Of a stretch of 64,000 bases of DNA, positions 1-8,787 are shown in pieces; the first letter of the stretch is position 1; the number at the start of each line of letters is the position of its first letter. Where the stretch lies: assembly GCA_015062685.1 (NCBI GenBank), contig SUUE01000002.1:62001-126000 (forward strand), in the 5' to 3' direction. The notes beneath the pieces were generated by a model, which had not been told where the DNA came from, searched no databases, and saw only the letters and a list, made by a program, of their open reading frames with translations. This DNA is from Coriobacteriaceae bacterium. GTDB lineage: Bacteria > Actinomycetota > Coriobacteriia > Coriobacteriales > Eggerthellaceae. The position numbers and the translations under genes are program-made.

Positions 1-1
1 C

Positions 2-541
2 ACCAACGTTTCCAACATCTTCGCATGGGGGTATTTCCTCGTGGCTGCCATACGACTCGTCGCAAGCAAGAGCAACGAGGCCGGGGTCTTCGCGCCGCAA
101 GCAAAGTACACGGCCATGGTTTCGCTCCTCATAACCGCACTGATAGCGCATTTCATGCTCTTCGACGCCATGTTCAAGGACGGCCAGCTCGTGTGGCACC
201 TGGTCGCCCTGCACTACGTCGTGCCGGCCATGGCCCTTCTCGACTGGCTGCTGTTTGACGAGAAGGGCAAGATGGTCGTTTGGGGCCCCTTTGCGTGGCT
301 GTCCCTGGCGGCCGTCTACCTCGTCGTCGTGATGGTCGGCGCGGGCCCCCTCGGCCTTGATCTGGGAGGGGGCACCACAGCCGGGGTGACCAGGTATCCC
401 TACACCTTCCTCGACCCCGCCATCTCCGGCGCCGGCGGAGTCGCGCTCTTCATCGGCGCGATGGTCGTCGCCTTCGTCGTGCTCGGGTACCTGATCTTCG
501 CAATCGACAAGCTTCTCGGCCGTATTGCCAATCGCAAATAA
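2..541 (+). CDS. Pr6Pr-family membrane protein, 3' part
   Basis: The reading frame is open from the first complete codon of the window, so the gene starts upstream; about 179 codons are visible. It has four to five hydrophobic membrane segments. The motifs HYVVPAMALLDWLLF and YPYTFLDP, with several conserved prolines near membrane segments, resemble the Pr6Pr family of small multi-spanning proteins, whose function is unknown. A GTG at 41 could serve as a start, but residues before it (TNVSNIFAWGYFL) continue the family-like sequence, so I treat the gene as truncated by the window edge. The call rests on recognising the family pattern. Confidence 0.72.
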   Translation, partial: TNVSNIFAWGYFLVAAIRLVASKSNEAGVFAPQAKYTAMVSLLITALIAHFMLFDAMFKDGQLVWHLVALHYVVPAMALLDWLLFDEKGKMVVWGPFAWLSLAAVYLVVVMVGAGPLGLDLGGGTTAGVTRYPYTFLDPAISGAGGVALFIGAMVVAFVVLGYLIFAIDKLLGRIANRK

Positions 542-557
542 CCTGAAGTCCTCTCGT

Positions 558-680
558 CTAGTCGTGCGTGCGCCTGCGGGCTGCGAACGCCAGTGCCGCA
601 GCAGTCAGCGCCATGAGGGCTGTGGCTGCGGGAATCGCGTACGACATGACGTCGCCGCTCTTGGCGAGACCGTGCGGAGA
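558..680 (-). pseudogene. Remnant of a surface-protein C-terminal anchor
   Basis: On the minus strand, 40 codons ending in TAG read as the tail of a cell-surface protein: a LAKSGD motif, a 20-residue hydrophobic Ala-rich helix, and a basic end (AARRRTHD). LAKTGD/KTGD tails of this design are common in coriobacterial surface proteins, and the protein ending at 8741 in this window ends the same way. An in-frame TGA lies directly upstream (681-683), and no body of a surface protein precedes it. I therefore read it as a leftover from a deleted or rearranged gene. The rest of the 541-860 gap holds no other gene I can support. Confidence 0.5.
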
Positions 681-753
681 TCACCGGGTTCGCCAATGGC
701 GCGCATTCGGCAATACGTCATCAAACCGCTACCGAACCGGCCGCATGGTGAGA

Positions 754-759
754 TACAAT
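754..759 (+). promoter_or_regulatory. Candidate -10 element (TACAAT)
   Basis: GATACAAT lies about 100 nt before the start of the 1583-residue surface protein. The same GATACAAT precedes the gene at 53997 at close range, and GGTACAAT precedes the GMP synthase gene. No convincing -35 hexamer is visible, so this is only a candidate promoter. Confidence 0.3.
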
Positions 760-859
760 CAAGACAGTTTTTATTGTTGCACCCAACGAATGATGACCCG
801 CCCTGCAATTCAAAGTCATGCACGGTTTTGGAGGGCCGCGGCCATCAGGATGAGGCACT

Positions 860-3800
860 ATGGGGTCGACGCACAGGTTCGAGGGGGAGGCCATCTCCCC
901 TGCCGATGAGTCCGGCAAAATGCAACTCCCCGACGCTTCTGTATCGCGCCGGTCTTTCATAGAGCTCTCGGTCGGCGCGCTGGCTGTGCTTCCCGCAGTT
1001 GCTGGCGGGTTTGCCCTTCCCTTTTCGCCTGTTCAGGCCTTCGCTGCCGACACGCGCGCGAACACCGCGAAGGTCGTCATCGCAAAAAGCTACGAGGCCG
1101 GCGTCGTAGTCGCCGACATGGTCAGCGGAAGGAAGGTCCCCGTTCCCGATGCCGCGGTCACGATAACGTCGCACTACAACAAGAAGAAGGTCTCGGGCAA
1201 GACAAACGGCTCCGGCGTCTACATGGCCGACATCCGCGACCTTGCCAAGAAGGAAAACGTCAACGGCGTGGACCGCTACTCGTTCGACGCGGAAATCGAG
1301 GTCTCGTGCACCGGATACCGCCGGTTCCACGCGCGCCGCATCTCGGTGGAGGGCGCCCGGGGCCTGCTCATCCCCACGCGCAAGCTGGGCGGCGAACCCC
1401 TCTATCCCTCCGGCGTCTCGTTCGACGACTGGGACGTGCTCTACACGAAAAACGAGTTTTGCGTCTCGCCCGCAAACGACGTCAAGCACACGCTGGTCGT
1501 GGAAATCACCTGCGACAAGCCCGACCCCGTCGACGTGAAGCTGGTGCATGTCGGCTGGGACGACGGGGTCCAGACGACCGTGCTGTCCAAGACCGGCGTC
1601 AGCGTAAGCAAGAACCTGGCGCTCATGGAGGTCAACGACTACCTCCTCCTGCAAAACCACGCCAGCGCGCTCCCCTTCGGGTCGCAATACCATCTGGAAA
1701 TCACCCAGAACAACACCACCTACAAGGTGCCGATCGGTTTGTCCGCATGCGCCAGCCCGCGCAACGCCACCCAACCGGGAAGCACGAAGCTGACGCTTGC
1801 GCCCTTCGACACGGCCAACATGAAGCCCCAGATAGAGGTGCCTAAGAGCGTGCCCCTCATAGGCGGCGACAAGCTGGCGGTGTGGACCCCCGACCTGCCC
1901 GTCGAGATCATGTTCAACCCCTTCGGCTACTTCAAGATCGCCTACAAGTCCGAAGACTGGGGCTACAAGTCCAAAGACGGCAAGCCCGACCCCAACGCAT
2001 GGAAAAGCCACCCGCGCAAGACGTTCGCCCAGCAGTGGAAGGACGCCTCCGACGCGCGCGACAAGATGATGAAGAGCGTCGGCGACGCGTGGCGGCGCGA
2101 GGGCGTCTTCAAGAAGGCCGACTTCACGAGCAACCTTTCAGCCACCCTCAACCTCTCCTTCATGATGGCGGGGCGCTGGGGCCAAGACAGCGGCGTCTGG
2201 CGGGGGCAACTCGGCGTTCAGATCGTGCTGGCGTTCGCCTACTCCTATGCGCAGCAGTTCATGGCGGGCCCAATCCCCCTCGTCGTGGAATTCGGGATCA
2301 ACTCCAGCCTGACGATCGGCATGGTCGTCGGGGTGATGACGCCCGAGATCACGTCACCGTCGAAGTACTCGCTGGATTACGGCAGCTCGGGCGTCAGCAT
2401 GACCATCGTGATCGCGCCGACGATCTCGCTCGGCGTCGGCGTGAAGGGCGTCCTTTCGGCCTCGATCCAGGGCCTCGCGTCGTTCACGCTGTTCGTGCAA
2501 TGCATCAACATCCCCTACGGTTGGCCCTCCGAGATGACGAACCCGCATTACGTGCTGGGGATAAAGGCACAGGCCAACGTCGTGGTGCAAGCGTTCATAT
2601 TCACCGCGACGCACACGTTGTGGGAATGGAACAAGCCGGCGTTCTACGACAGCTGGAAATCGGGCCTCCAATCGCAATCGGACCTGGCGGCGCAAGCCGA
2701 CGAAGGCGCCACGGGCGGCGGGTCGTGGGACACGATCTTCGGCAACGCGGACGACATCGACATCATCCCGGTCGAGGCCATCGCTGAAAACGCCGAGTTC
2801 GATCTGATGTGGGAAGACGTGGACGTCAGCGAATACGGCGAGGATTGGGAATCGAAGATAGACGAGTACGACGAGGGCACCGACAACGAGGGCTGGATCT
2901 GCTGGGGCGAGGGCCTTGTCGGCGGAGGCGGCTGGGGCGACCCGGATGACGCAGACGACGGCTCGTTCTGGTACATCGTGAACGAGGACGGGTCCGTTTC
3001 GGGCGGCGGGTCGTGGGACGGCGGTGAAATCACCGGGCAATCGGTCCAGGAGGACGCGCCTGCAAGCTCCCCGAAGCTGATAGAACGCGTGACTGAGCAC
3101 ACGACCGAAGACGGAACCCCCTACAAGGTGACGTCGTTCGAATTCGCCCCGGCGACAACGGCTGAAACCCAAGGCGGCGCCGTGGCGCCCGCCTCGGACG
3201 GCTCCAATCCGCTCATGGCGGGCAGCTCGCCAGCGCTCGGCGCCCAAAGCGCCGGGGACGACCGCATCACCGCCCAGTCGACTAACACGCTGCGCCGCGG
3301 CAAGGTCGTGCGCAAATCCGGGAAGATCGCCGACGGGGCCACCATGATCAGCAGGCCCGGCGCGGCCTCCCCCGCGCGGCTCGCATTCGACACCGGCCTA
3401 GTGCCGCAGTGCGACAAGAAGATCATCGAGGGCGTGTTCAGCGACCCGCGCGCCAAGGTCATCAAGGTGTTCGACCGGACGTACCTGCTCCGCATCGCCG
3501 CCGTCGACATAAAGGGACGAGACGGCCAGACCCTCAACCGCACGCGCATCGTGGCCCAACAGCTCGTCGCACAAGGCCAGGAGGCCCAGCCTGCGTTCGT
3601 GCTCGACTTCAAGCACACGTTCGGCGAAGGCGTGGACGGGCTCCAACAGCTCACGCGCCGAGACGAGCTGTACGACTACGATTTCGCCGTCCTCAAGAGC
3701 GACGAGCGCGCCGGTTATTGCAACATCGACCTGTTCATCATTTCAGGAAGGCGCCCGAACGGCAATAACACGACCATCGGCCAAGCCGCGAGCGACCAGG

Positions 3801-5611
3801 TGTTCACGCATGCGGTGTGCCGGGCTGCGCATAAAGACACGAGGGTCGCGAAGCTCAAGATCAAGTACGGGCTGTCCACCAAGACCTCGGCACCCGCGTT
3901 CAACGCCACAGGCAAGCCCAACCTTGCCTACCATTGCTTCTCGTGCCCGCAGCTCGTGGAAACCGCCGAGGGCGAGTTGATAGCCACCTACCTCGACCGG
4001 GCGGCCGATTCCCCCGACAAGGTCCTCACTGACCAGGCGTCCGTGGGGTTGGGCCTGTGCTTCTCGAACACCTACCTGGGAAACCTCAAGGCCGTCGACG
4101 TTTCGGGGTTCGTGAACAACACCGACTCGACCGTGTACGACATGACCATGCTCAAGCCGGTCAAGAAGGAGATGCGGGATGGCGGCGTCTGCAGGACCCA
4201 CATACCCATATCACTGCAGGGCAAGAACGAAACGAGCTTCTACATCCTGACAACCGACATGAAATCGAAGCAAACCGGCACGTACGACCCGAACTACGTG
4301 CCGCAGGTGCGGTTCATGGCCAAGGCCGACGTGCTGGACGCGAAAAGCCAGAAGCGGCCTGACCGCATCGTCAATTGGCCCGGGCACGAGCCGTACGTGC
4401 TCGCCTCCATCGACGGCAAACTCATGAAGGGCGCGCTGCAGTCATACGACACTTCAAGCCCTAGTTTCACCTGGGAGGAAGCGGGCCCGGCCGGTTTTTC
4501 CATTTCGAACTTCGGCACCGACGCGACGGGTAACTTCATATACTGGCCGGCGACCTTCGAGGGATCGCCCGGCTTCTCGTACGAAGGGACGGCCGACAAC
4601 CCCGAGAATGCGCCGAGCCTGCCCGAGATCGAACGCCACAACGTCATGGCCTGCAAGCTGCGCAAGGGCTCGTTCTCGGACCCGTTCGTGTTCGCCGAAG
4701 TCAACCACGACATGGACACGCTGCAGGTCATCGGCTCGCAGAAATCCGAGGCCATGGCATTCATCAGCAGCGATTTGCGCGACGTGAAGAAGGGCAAGGC
4801 CGATATCTGGTACACGTCGATGCCCAACGCCAAGTGCGCCAACGTGATCGGCGTCGAGGCGGTTTCCGAAATCGTGCACCCCGGCGAGCCCGCCACGTTC
4901 GACGTCACGGTGCGCAACGATGGCAACACCTACCTGTCGGGCTTCACGGCGCAGCTGGTCGAGAAGGGCAGCAGGACGTCGCTGGCCGATGTCAAGCTGA
5001 CGTTCTCGAAGGACACGCTCGTCGAGTCGGGCTACAACCCCGCCGACGACAAAGGGGCGCTGCTCAACGTCGAGGACGACTACACCCTCGCCCCGGGCAA
5101 GACATCGGTGTACCAGATCAAATTCATCATCCCGGGCACCTGGAAGGGCGAGAAGAGCGTCAGCGTGCTTGCCAAAGACGCCGTCGTATCGCCTTCCGGG
5201 TCGGGGTCGTTGAGCACGCACAGCCTGTCACCGCAGGCCGAAGGCGACGACTACTCGTTCGACGACAGCGATGCCGTCGAGTACCTGGTGGGTGACAGCG
5301 ACGGCGATTTCGGCGACGAGGGCATGCCGTTCGACCTGGTAGATGCCAGGATAGAAGACAACTTGGACGAATACGTCGAAGGCTACGACGACCTATTGGT
5401 AGACGCTCCCGTGGAGGAGCTCGGCGAAAACGGCGAGACGCAGGCAGCCACCACCAAGCCCGCTCCCGCGAAGACGATTCCCAATATGAGCGACAACAAT
5501 GGGCCGTTGACCGGCTTGCTGGGCGCAACGGCGGTGGCCGGGGCGGCCATGGCTGCCTATTCGGCTCGGCGCGTGGCAAACGAGCGCGGCGAATCGGAAG
5601 GAAAACCGTAG
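860..5611 (+). CDS. Large Tat-exported cell-surface protein of unknown function
   Basis: A 1583-residue protein. Residues 29-63 form a twin-arginine signal peptide (SRRSF followed by a hydrophobic stretch, likely cleaved after AFA). Residues 70-130 look like a beta-sandwich repeat of the kind found in adhesins. An acidic Gly/Trp-rich stretch (about 640-740) contains repeated GGGSW motifs. The C-terminus has a hydrophobic helix and a basic tail (AAYSARRVANERG), close to the tail of the next gene, but with AKTIP where that protein has KTGD. The start at 860 has AGGATGAGG just upstream; an ATG at 920 would also retain the signal peptide. I recognise no catalytic domain, and its role is unknown. 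The next surface-protein gene follows on the same strand. Confidence 0.75.
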   Translation: MGSTHRFEGEAISPADESGKMQLPDASVSRRSFIELSVGALAVLPAVAGGFALPFSPVQAFAADTRANTAKVVIAKSYEAGVVVADMVSGRKVPVPDAAVTITSHYNKKKVSGKTNGSGVYMADIRDLAKKENVNGVDRYSFDAEIEVSCTGYRRFHARRISVEGARGLLIPTRKLGGEPLYPSGVSFDDWDVLYTKNEFCVSPANDVKHTLVVEITCDKPDPVDVKLVHVGWDDGVQTTVLSKTGVSVSKNLALMEVNDYLLLQNHASALPFGSQYHLEITQNNTTYKVPIGLSACASPRNATQPGSTKLTLAPFDTANMKPQIEVPKSVPLIGGDKLAVWTPDLPVEIMFNPFGYFKIAYKSEDWGYKSKDGKPDPNAWKSHPRKTFAQQWKDASDARDKMMKSVGDAWRREGVFKKADFTSNLSATLNLSFMMAGRWGQDSGVWRGQLGVQIVLAFAYSYAQQFMAGPIPLVVEFGINSSLTIGMVVGVMTPEITSPSKYSLDYGSSGVSMTIVIAPTISLGVGVKGVLSASIQGLASFTLFVQCINIPYGWPSEMTNPHYVLGIKAQANVVVQAFIFTATHTLWEWNKPAFYDSWKSGLQSQSDLAAQADEGATGGGSWDTIFGNADDIDIIPVEAIAENAEFDLMWEDVDVSEYGEDWESKIDEYDEGTDNEGWICWGEGLVGGGGWGDPDDADDGSFWYIVNEDGSVSGGGSWDGGEITGQSVQEDAPASSPKLIERVTEHTTEDGTPYKVTSFEFAPATTAETQGGAVAPASDGSNPLMAGSSPALGAQSAGDDRITAQSTNTLRRGKVVRKSGKIADGATMISRPGAASPARLAFDTGLVPQCDKKIIEGVFSDPRAKVIKVFDRTYLLRIAAVDIKGRDGQTLNRTRIVAQQLVAQGQEAQPAFVLDFKHTFGEGVDGLQQLTRRDELYDYDFAVLKSDERAGYCNIDLFIISGRRPNGNNTTIGQAASDQVFTHAVCRAAHKDTRVAKLKIKYGLSTKTSAPAFNATGKPNLAYHCFSCPQLVETAEGELIATYLDRAADSPDKVLTDQASVGLGLCFSNTYLGNLKAVDVSGFVNNTDSTVYDMTMLKPVKKEMRDGGVCRTHIPISLQGKNETSFYILTTDMKSKQTGTYDPNYVPQVRFMAKADVLDAKSQKRPDRIVNWPGHEPYVLASIDGKLMKGALQSYDTSSPSFTWEEAGPAGFSISNFGTDATGNFIYWPATFEGSPGFSYEGTADNPENAPSLPEIERHNVMACKLRKGSFSDPFVFAEVNHDMDTLQVIGSQKSEAMAFISSDLRDVKKGKADIWYTSMPNAKCANVIGVEAVSEIVHPGEPATFDVTVRNDGNTYLSGFTAQLVEKGSRTSLADVKLTFSKDTLVESGYNPADDKGALLNVEDDYTLAPGKTSVYQIKFIIPGTWKGEKSVSVLAKDAVVSPSGSGSLSTHSLSPQAEGDDYSFDDSDAVEYLVGDSDGDFGDEGMPFDLVDARIEDNLDEYVEGYDDLLVDAPVEELGENGETQAATTKPAPAKTIPNMSDNNGPLTGLLGATAVAGAAMAAYSARRVANERGESEGKP

Positions 5612-5687
5612 CGGATTATGGGCAAAACGGCACGACGATGACGTAGGAAGTCAGCTTATTATGCAGGCACAAACCGAAGGGGACATC

Positions 5688-8600
5688 ATGTCTGACAATA
5701 CGAAAAAGCGCGAAGAAACGGCGGCGCGTCGGCTGCCAAGCGATTCCAGCGAATGGAACCTGTCGCGCCGTAGCTTGCTGAGCGCAGGCGCCATTCTGGG
5801 CTTTGCGGCAATGACACACCCGACCGAACAGGCGCTTGCATGGAGCTCGTGGACGAACGCCACGTCGCCCGTCCTGAAGAACATCGGCATGGGCGACTGC
5901 GTGCACGAGGACCTTGTTCAGATCTCATACGCGCGCGTGGTTCGAAAACACGCGAACGATGGCACGCAAAACAAGACACTCTTGAACCCCTGGGCAGGCA
6001 CCCTGCTTGACGGTAGCAAATCCGCGACGATTGCAGGCGATACCGTGGACAGAGGCGGCGGCAATACGTTCGCTGACGAAGCCGACCTGGCGGCGCGCCT
6101 GTACCGCGAGAACCTCGCCTATCTGCGCATCGGATCGTTCTGGAACGACGCTGCTGCAGACATCCTGTTAGATTTCGCCGTCGCGTGCTATTACGCCAAC
6201 TCCGTCCCGAAGTTCTCGGGCAACGACTACTACACGGGCGCCTGGGACGTGGGACAGCATATCGCCGAGACGTACGCGGACAAGGGCTACGACGCGCTCG
6301 TGCAGTTCACGATGAACGACCGCAACAACTTCATCCACGGAATGCTATCATCGACCGCCAGCCATTCGGGCCACCTCAGGCAGTCCGAGGTCAAGACTTT
6401 CGCACTGCAGTGGCTCGGTGTGGCCTACGAGTATGCACGCACGGGCCAAGTGACAGCAACAAAGCAGGTCACGCAGGAGCAGGCGCAGAAGATTTTCAAA
6501 GGGTTCATCGACACCTATGGCCAGCTGGACAACGATGCGCATGACATGTGCGTGTCATTGAAGGTAAGCAATTCGGAGGCGTCCAGAAAGCTGCCCCACC
6601 GCAGGCTGCGCCTGCGCGCGCTCGGCATGATGTGCCACACTATGGAAGACTTCTGGTGCCCCGCCCACACGTGCCGCACCTACCACGAGGGCGGCACCAT
6701 CCCGAAGAACTCGATCCTCGCGTTCAGCAACTACAAGCTTCAGAACGGCACCAAGCCACCGTTCCTCGGCTATCACATCCCCTTCGACCGCTACGCCGGA
6801 TCGGACTTAAAGAATTCGACTGACTGGCGCAAGGCGCTCACCCGCGGCGACAATGGCCACGCGGGGACGGAAAAGCTCGCAAACGCGCTTAACGACAACA
6901 TGTCGGACCTCGACACGGCTGGCCCCTTCGCCAAATTCAACACGCTCGGCATGAACGAGACCATCGACTGCATCACGACGCTACTCGAATTCCTGTACAC
7001 CGACACACCTTGGGATGATGCTGTCTACAACTGGGTCAGCAACACGGTCATGCCGACGTACTTCAAAAAAGATGGCCAATCGTACGTCTGCGACGCCGGC
7101 CGCCGGGGCCTTCACACGCCCACCTACATCATCTCGCCCATAAAGGCGATGAAGCGCGCGTACCGCAAGGCGGGGCTGTCGAGCAACTACGACCAGGTGC
7201 TTCAGGCGGCAAAGGACTACGACGCATGGCAGAGAGGCGCGCACCTCTTCTTCTCGGGCATATACAACACGACCCAGTCTAAATTCGTCGTTACTCAGTC
7301 AGGTGCCTCCATCTGGGACGATGTCGAAGGCCAAACCCGGCTTGAGTCGCTCGTGAATAGCCTGTACACCGGCTACAACAGCCTTGATGCCACCGCGCGG
7401 GCCAATCTGCTGGCGAAAGTCGGCTGCAACGGATGCCATGGCATGGTCGGCGCCATCGGCCGCGTCGAGGGCATGTTGCATGAATTCAGCATTGAGCTAA
7501 CGGGGGATCTGCGCTCCAACGACGGGGTCATGCAGGAGCTCGCCGCCGTGAAGGAGTTCTTCGAGTCGGGTCTGAAGAGCAAGGGATCCAGCGTCTCGGA
7601 GCAGTCTTCGGAGAGCAACTGGCTGCACGTCGCCGAAGTCGCGTACGCCGACGAAGACGATGAGAGCTACATAACCTCCGACATGGCAATCGAGGACGTC
7701 GCCAGCTACGATGACGGCTCGTACCTGATTGCCGTGCGCGACATGGACTCGCTCGCCACGAGCGTCATGTCCGTTCCCGCATCCACTCCCGGCAGGGAGA
7801 AGCTGGAAGAGGGCCTTGCAAACCTGACCATAACGTACACGCTAGAGACCGAGTTCGAAGGCGATCCCGATTACGACTACATCGTGACCGACATCGACTA
7901 CACCGGCATGGAGGAAAACGTGTACCTCGTCACGGGCACGGTGAAGTCGATTTCCGCAGACTCGAAGAGCCTCGTCCTCGACCTGAACGGCCTCGAAGAC
8001 CTCACGCTGGCCATTCGCAGCGGCGTCACCGACATCCCGGCAGCCGGCGCCTATATCTGCGCCCGCTATGCCGAGGCCGGATCGGCGCTCGAGTTCGTCG
8101 ACTATGACGAGCTGGACGACCCCGGCACGCTGACCAAGGTTACGTACCCGGTGGCAACGGTGTGCGGCACCAGCGTCTGGCTGCTGACGAACCCCTCCGC
8201 CTCTGACGCCGAGGACGGCTATCAAAACCTCATGCTGGTCGAATACGGCTCGGCGGACGTTTTCACCGTACCGCAGGAAGGAAACTACGCCACGGTGTAC
8301 TACCATGACGAGGCGTACGGCGATGTGACCAACGTCGACGAAGACTCGCTCGTGGCCGCATCGACCGCCGGAGGCTTCACGAACGTGACCGCGCAAGCCG
8401 ACGATGACGACATGGACGATTCGGTGGACACTCCGGGCTACGAGGAGCTCGGCGACGATTACGGAGAGCTCAATTACGGTAACGATATCATCCACATCGC
8501 CAACGTGATCGGCGGCACGGACCACAAGTACGACCCCGAAAACCCGCTGGTGCCGAACCCGTCAGCCGATCCCACCGTGAAGCCCGCCCCGAAGGCGACC

Positions 8601-8741
8601 AGCACGACGGCGGCAAAGACCGGCGACGCGCTCGGCGGCTTGGGCGGCGTGCTTTCGGCCGCAGCGCTCGCAGGCACCGCGTTCACCGCCTATTCGGCGC
8701 GCCGCGCGGCCAACGAGAAGAAGAAGCCCCTGGGGCGCTAG
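5688..8741 (+). CDS. Tat-exported, wall-anchored protein with zinc phospholipase C-like domain
   Basis: A 1017-residue protein; ATG 5688 is chosen because GAAGGGGA precedes it (an in-frame ATG at 5661 has none). A Tat signal (LSRRSLLSAG) ends in ALA, so the mature protein would begin with Trp52. Bacterial zinc-dependent phospholipase C uses an N-terminal Trp as zinc ligand. Other candidate ligands fit the family: His73, His317-x3-Asp321-x5-His327 (HTMEDFWCPAH), and His363-x3-Asp367. Residues beyond about 650 are acidic, possibly beta-rich, and unassigned. The C-terminus has AAKTGD, a hydrophobic helix and the basic tail SARRAANEKKK, a sortase-type or membrane anchor. The substrate is unknown; S1/P1 nuclease-like activity is an alternative because the fold is shared. 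Likely transcribed with the preceding surface protein. Confidence 0.75.
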   Translation: MSDNTKKREETAARRLPSDSSEWNLSRRSLLSAGAILGFAAMTHPTEQALAWSSWTNATSPVLKNIGMGDCVHEDLVQISYARVVRKHANDGTQNKTLLNPWAGTLLDGSKSATIAGDTVDRGGGNTFADEADLAARLYRENLAYLRIGSFWNDAAADILLDFAVACYYANSVPKFSGNDYYTGAWDVGQHIAETYADKGYDALVQFTMNDRNNFIHGMLSSTASHSGHLRQSEVKTFALQWLGVAYEYARTGQVTATKQVTQEQAQKIFKGFIDTYGQLDNDAHDMCVSLKVSNSEASRKLPHRRLRLRALGMMCHTMEDFWCPAHTCRTYHEGGTIPKNSILAFSNYKLQNGTKPPFLGYHIPFDRYAGSDLKNSTDWRKALTRGDNGHAGTEKLANALNDNMSDLDTAGPFAKFNTLGMNETIDCITTLLEFLYTDTPWDDAVYNWVSNTVMPTYFKKDGQSYVCDAGRRGLHTPTYIISPIKAMKRAYRKAGLSSNYDQVLQAAKDYDAWQRGAHLFFSGIYNTTQSKFVVTQSGASIWDDVEGQTRLESLVNSLYTGYNSLDATARANLLAKVGCNGCHGMVGAIGRVEGMLHEFSIELTGDLRSNDGVMQELAAVKEFFESGLKSKGSSVSEQSSESNWLHVAEVAYADEDDESYITSDMAIEDVASYDDGSYLIAVRDMDSLATSVMSVPASTPGREKLEEGLANLTITYTLETEFEGDPDYDYIVTDIDYTGMEENVYLVTGTVKSISADSKSLVLDLNGLEDLTLAIRSGVTDIPAAGAYICARYAEAGSALEFVDYDELDDPGTLTKVTYPVATVCGTSVWLLTNPSASDAEDGYQNLMLVEYGSADVFTVPQEGNYATVYYHDEAYGDVTNVDEDSLVAASTAGGFTNVTAQADDDDMDDSVDTPGYEELGDDYGELNYGNDIIHIANVIGGTDHKYDPENPLVPNPSADPTVKPAPKATSTTAAKTGDALGGLGGVLSAAALAGTAFTAYSARRAANEKKKPLGR

Positions 8742-8759
8742 CGAAAGCGCGTTGCCCAC

Positions 8760-8787
8760 GTAGGCGGCCGGGTTGTCGGGCGCCTAC
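8760..8787. terminator. Hairpin between convergent genes
   Basis: Arms GTAGGCG-g-CCG and CGG-g-CGCCTAC enclose a six-base loop. The hairpin lies between the surface-protein stop and the convergent kinase gene, overlapping the kinase stop codon. There is no strong T tract on either side, so it is a plausible bidirectional terminator rather than a certain one. Confidence 0.5.

Noticed and set aside
845-2011. A 388-codon minus-strand open frame opposite the large surface protein
   Set aside because: The plus-strand frame is continuous for 1583 codons with a Tat signal and anchor; the antisense frame has none.
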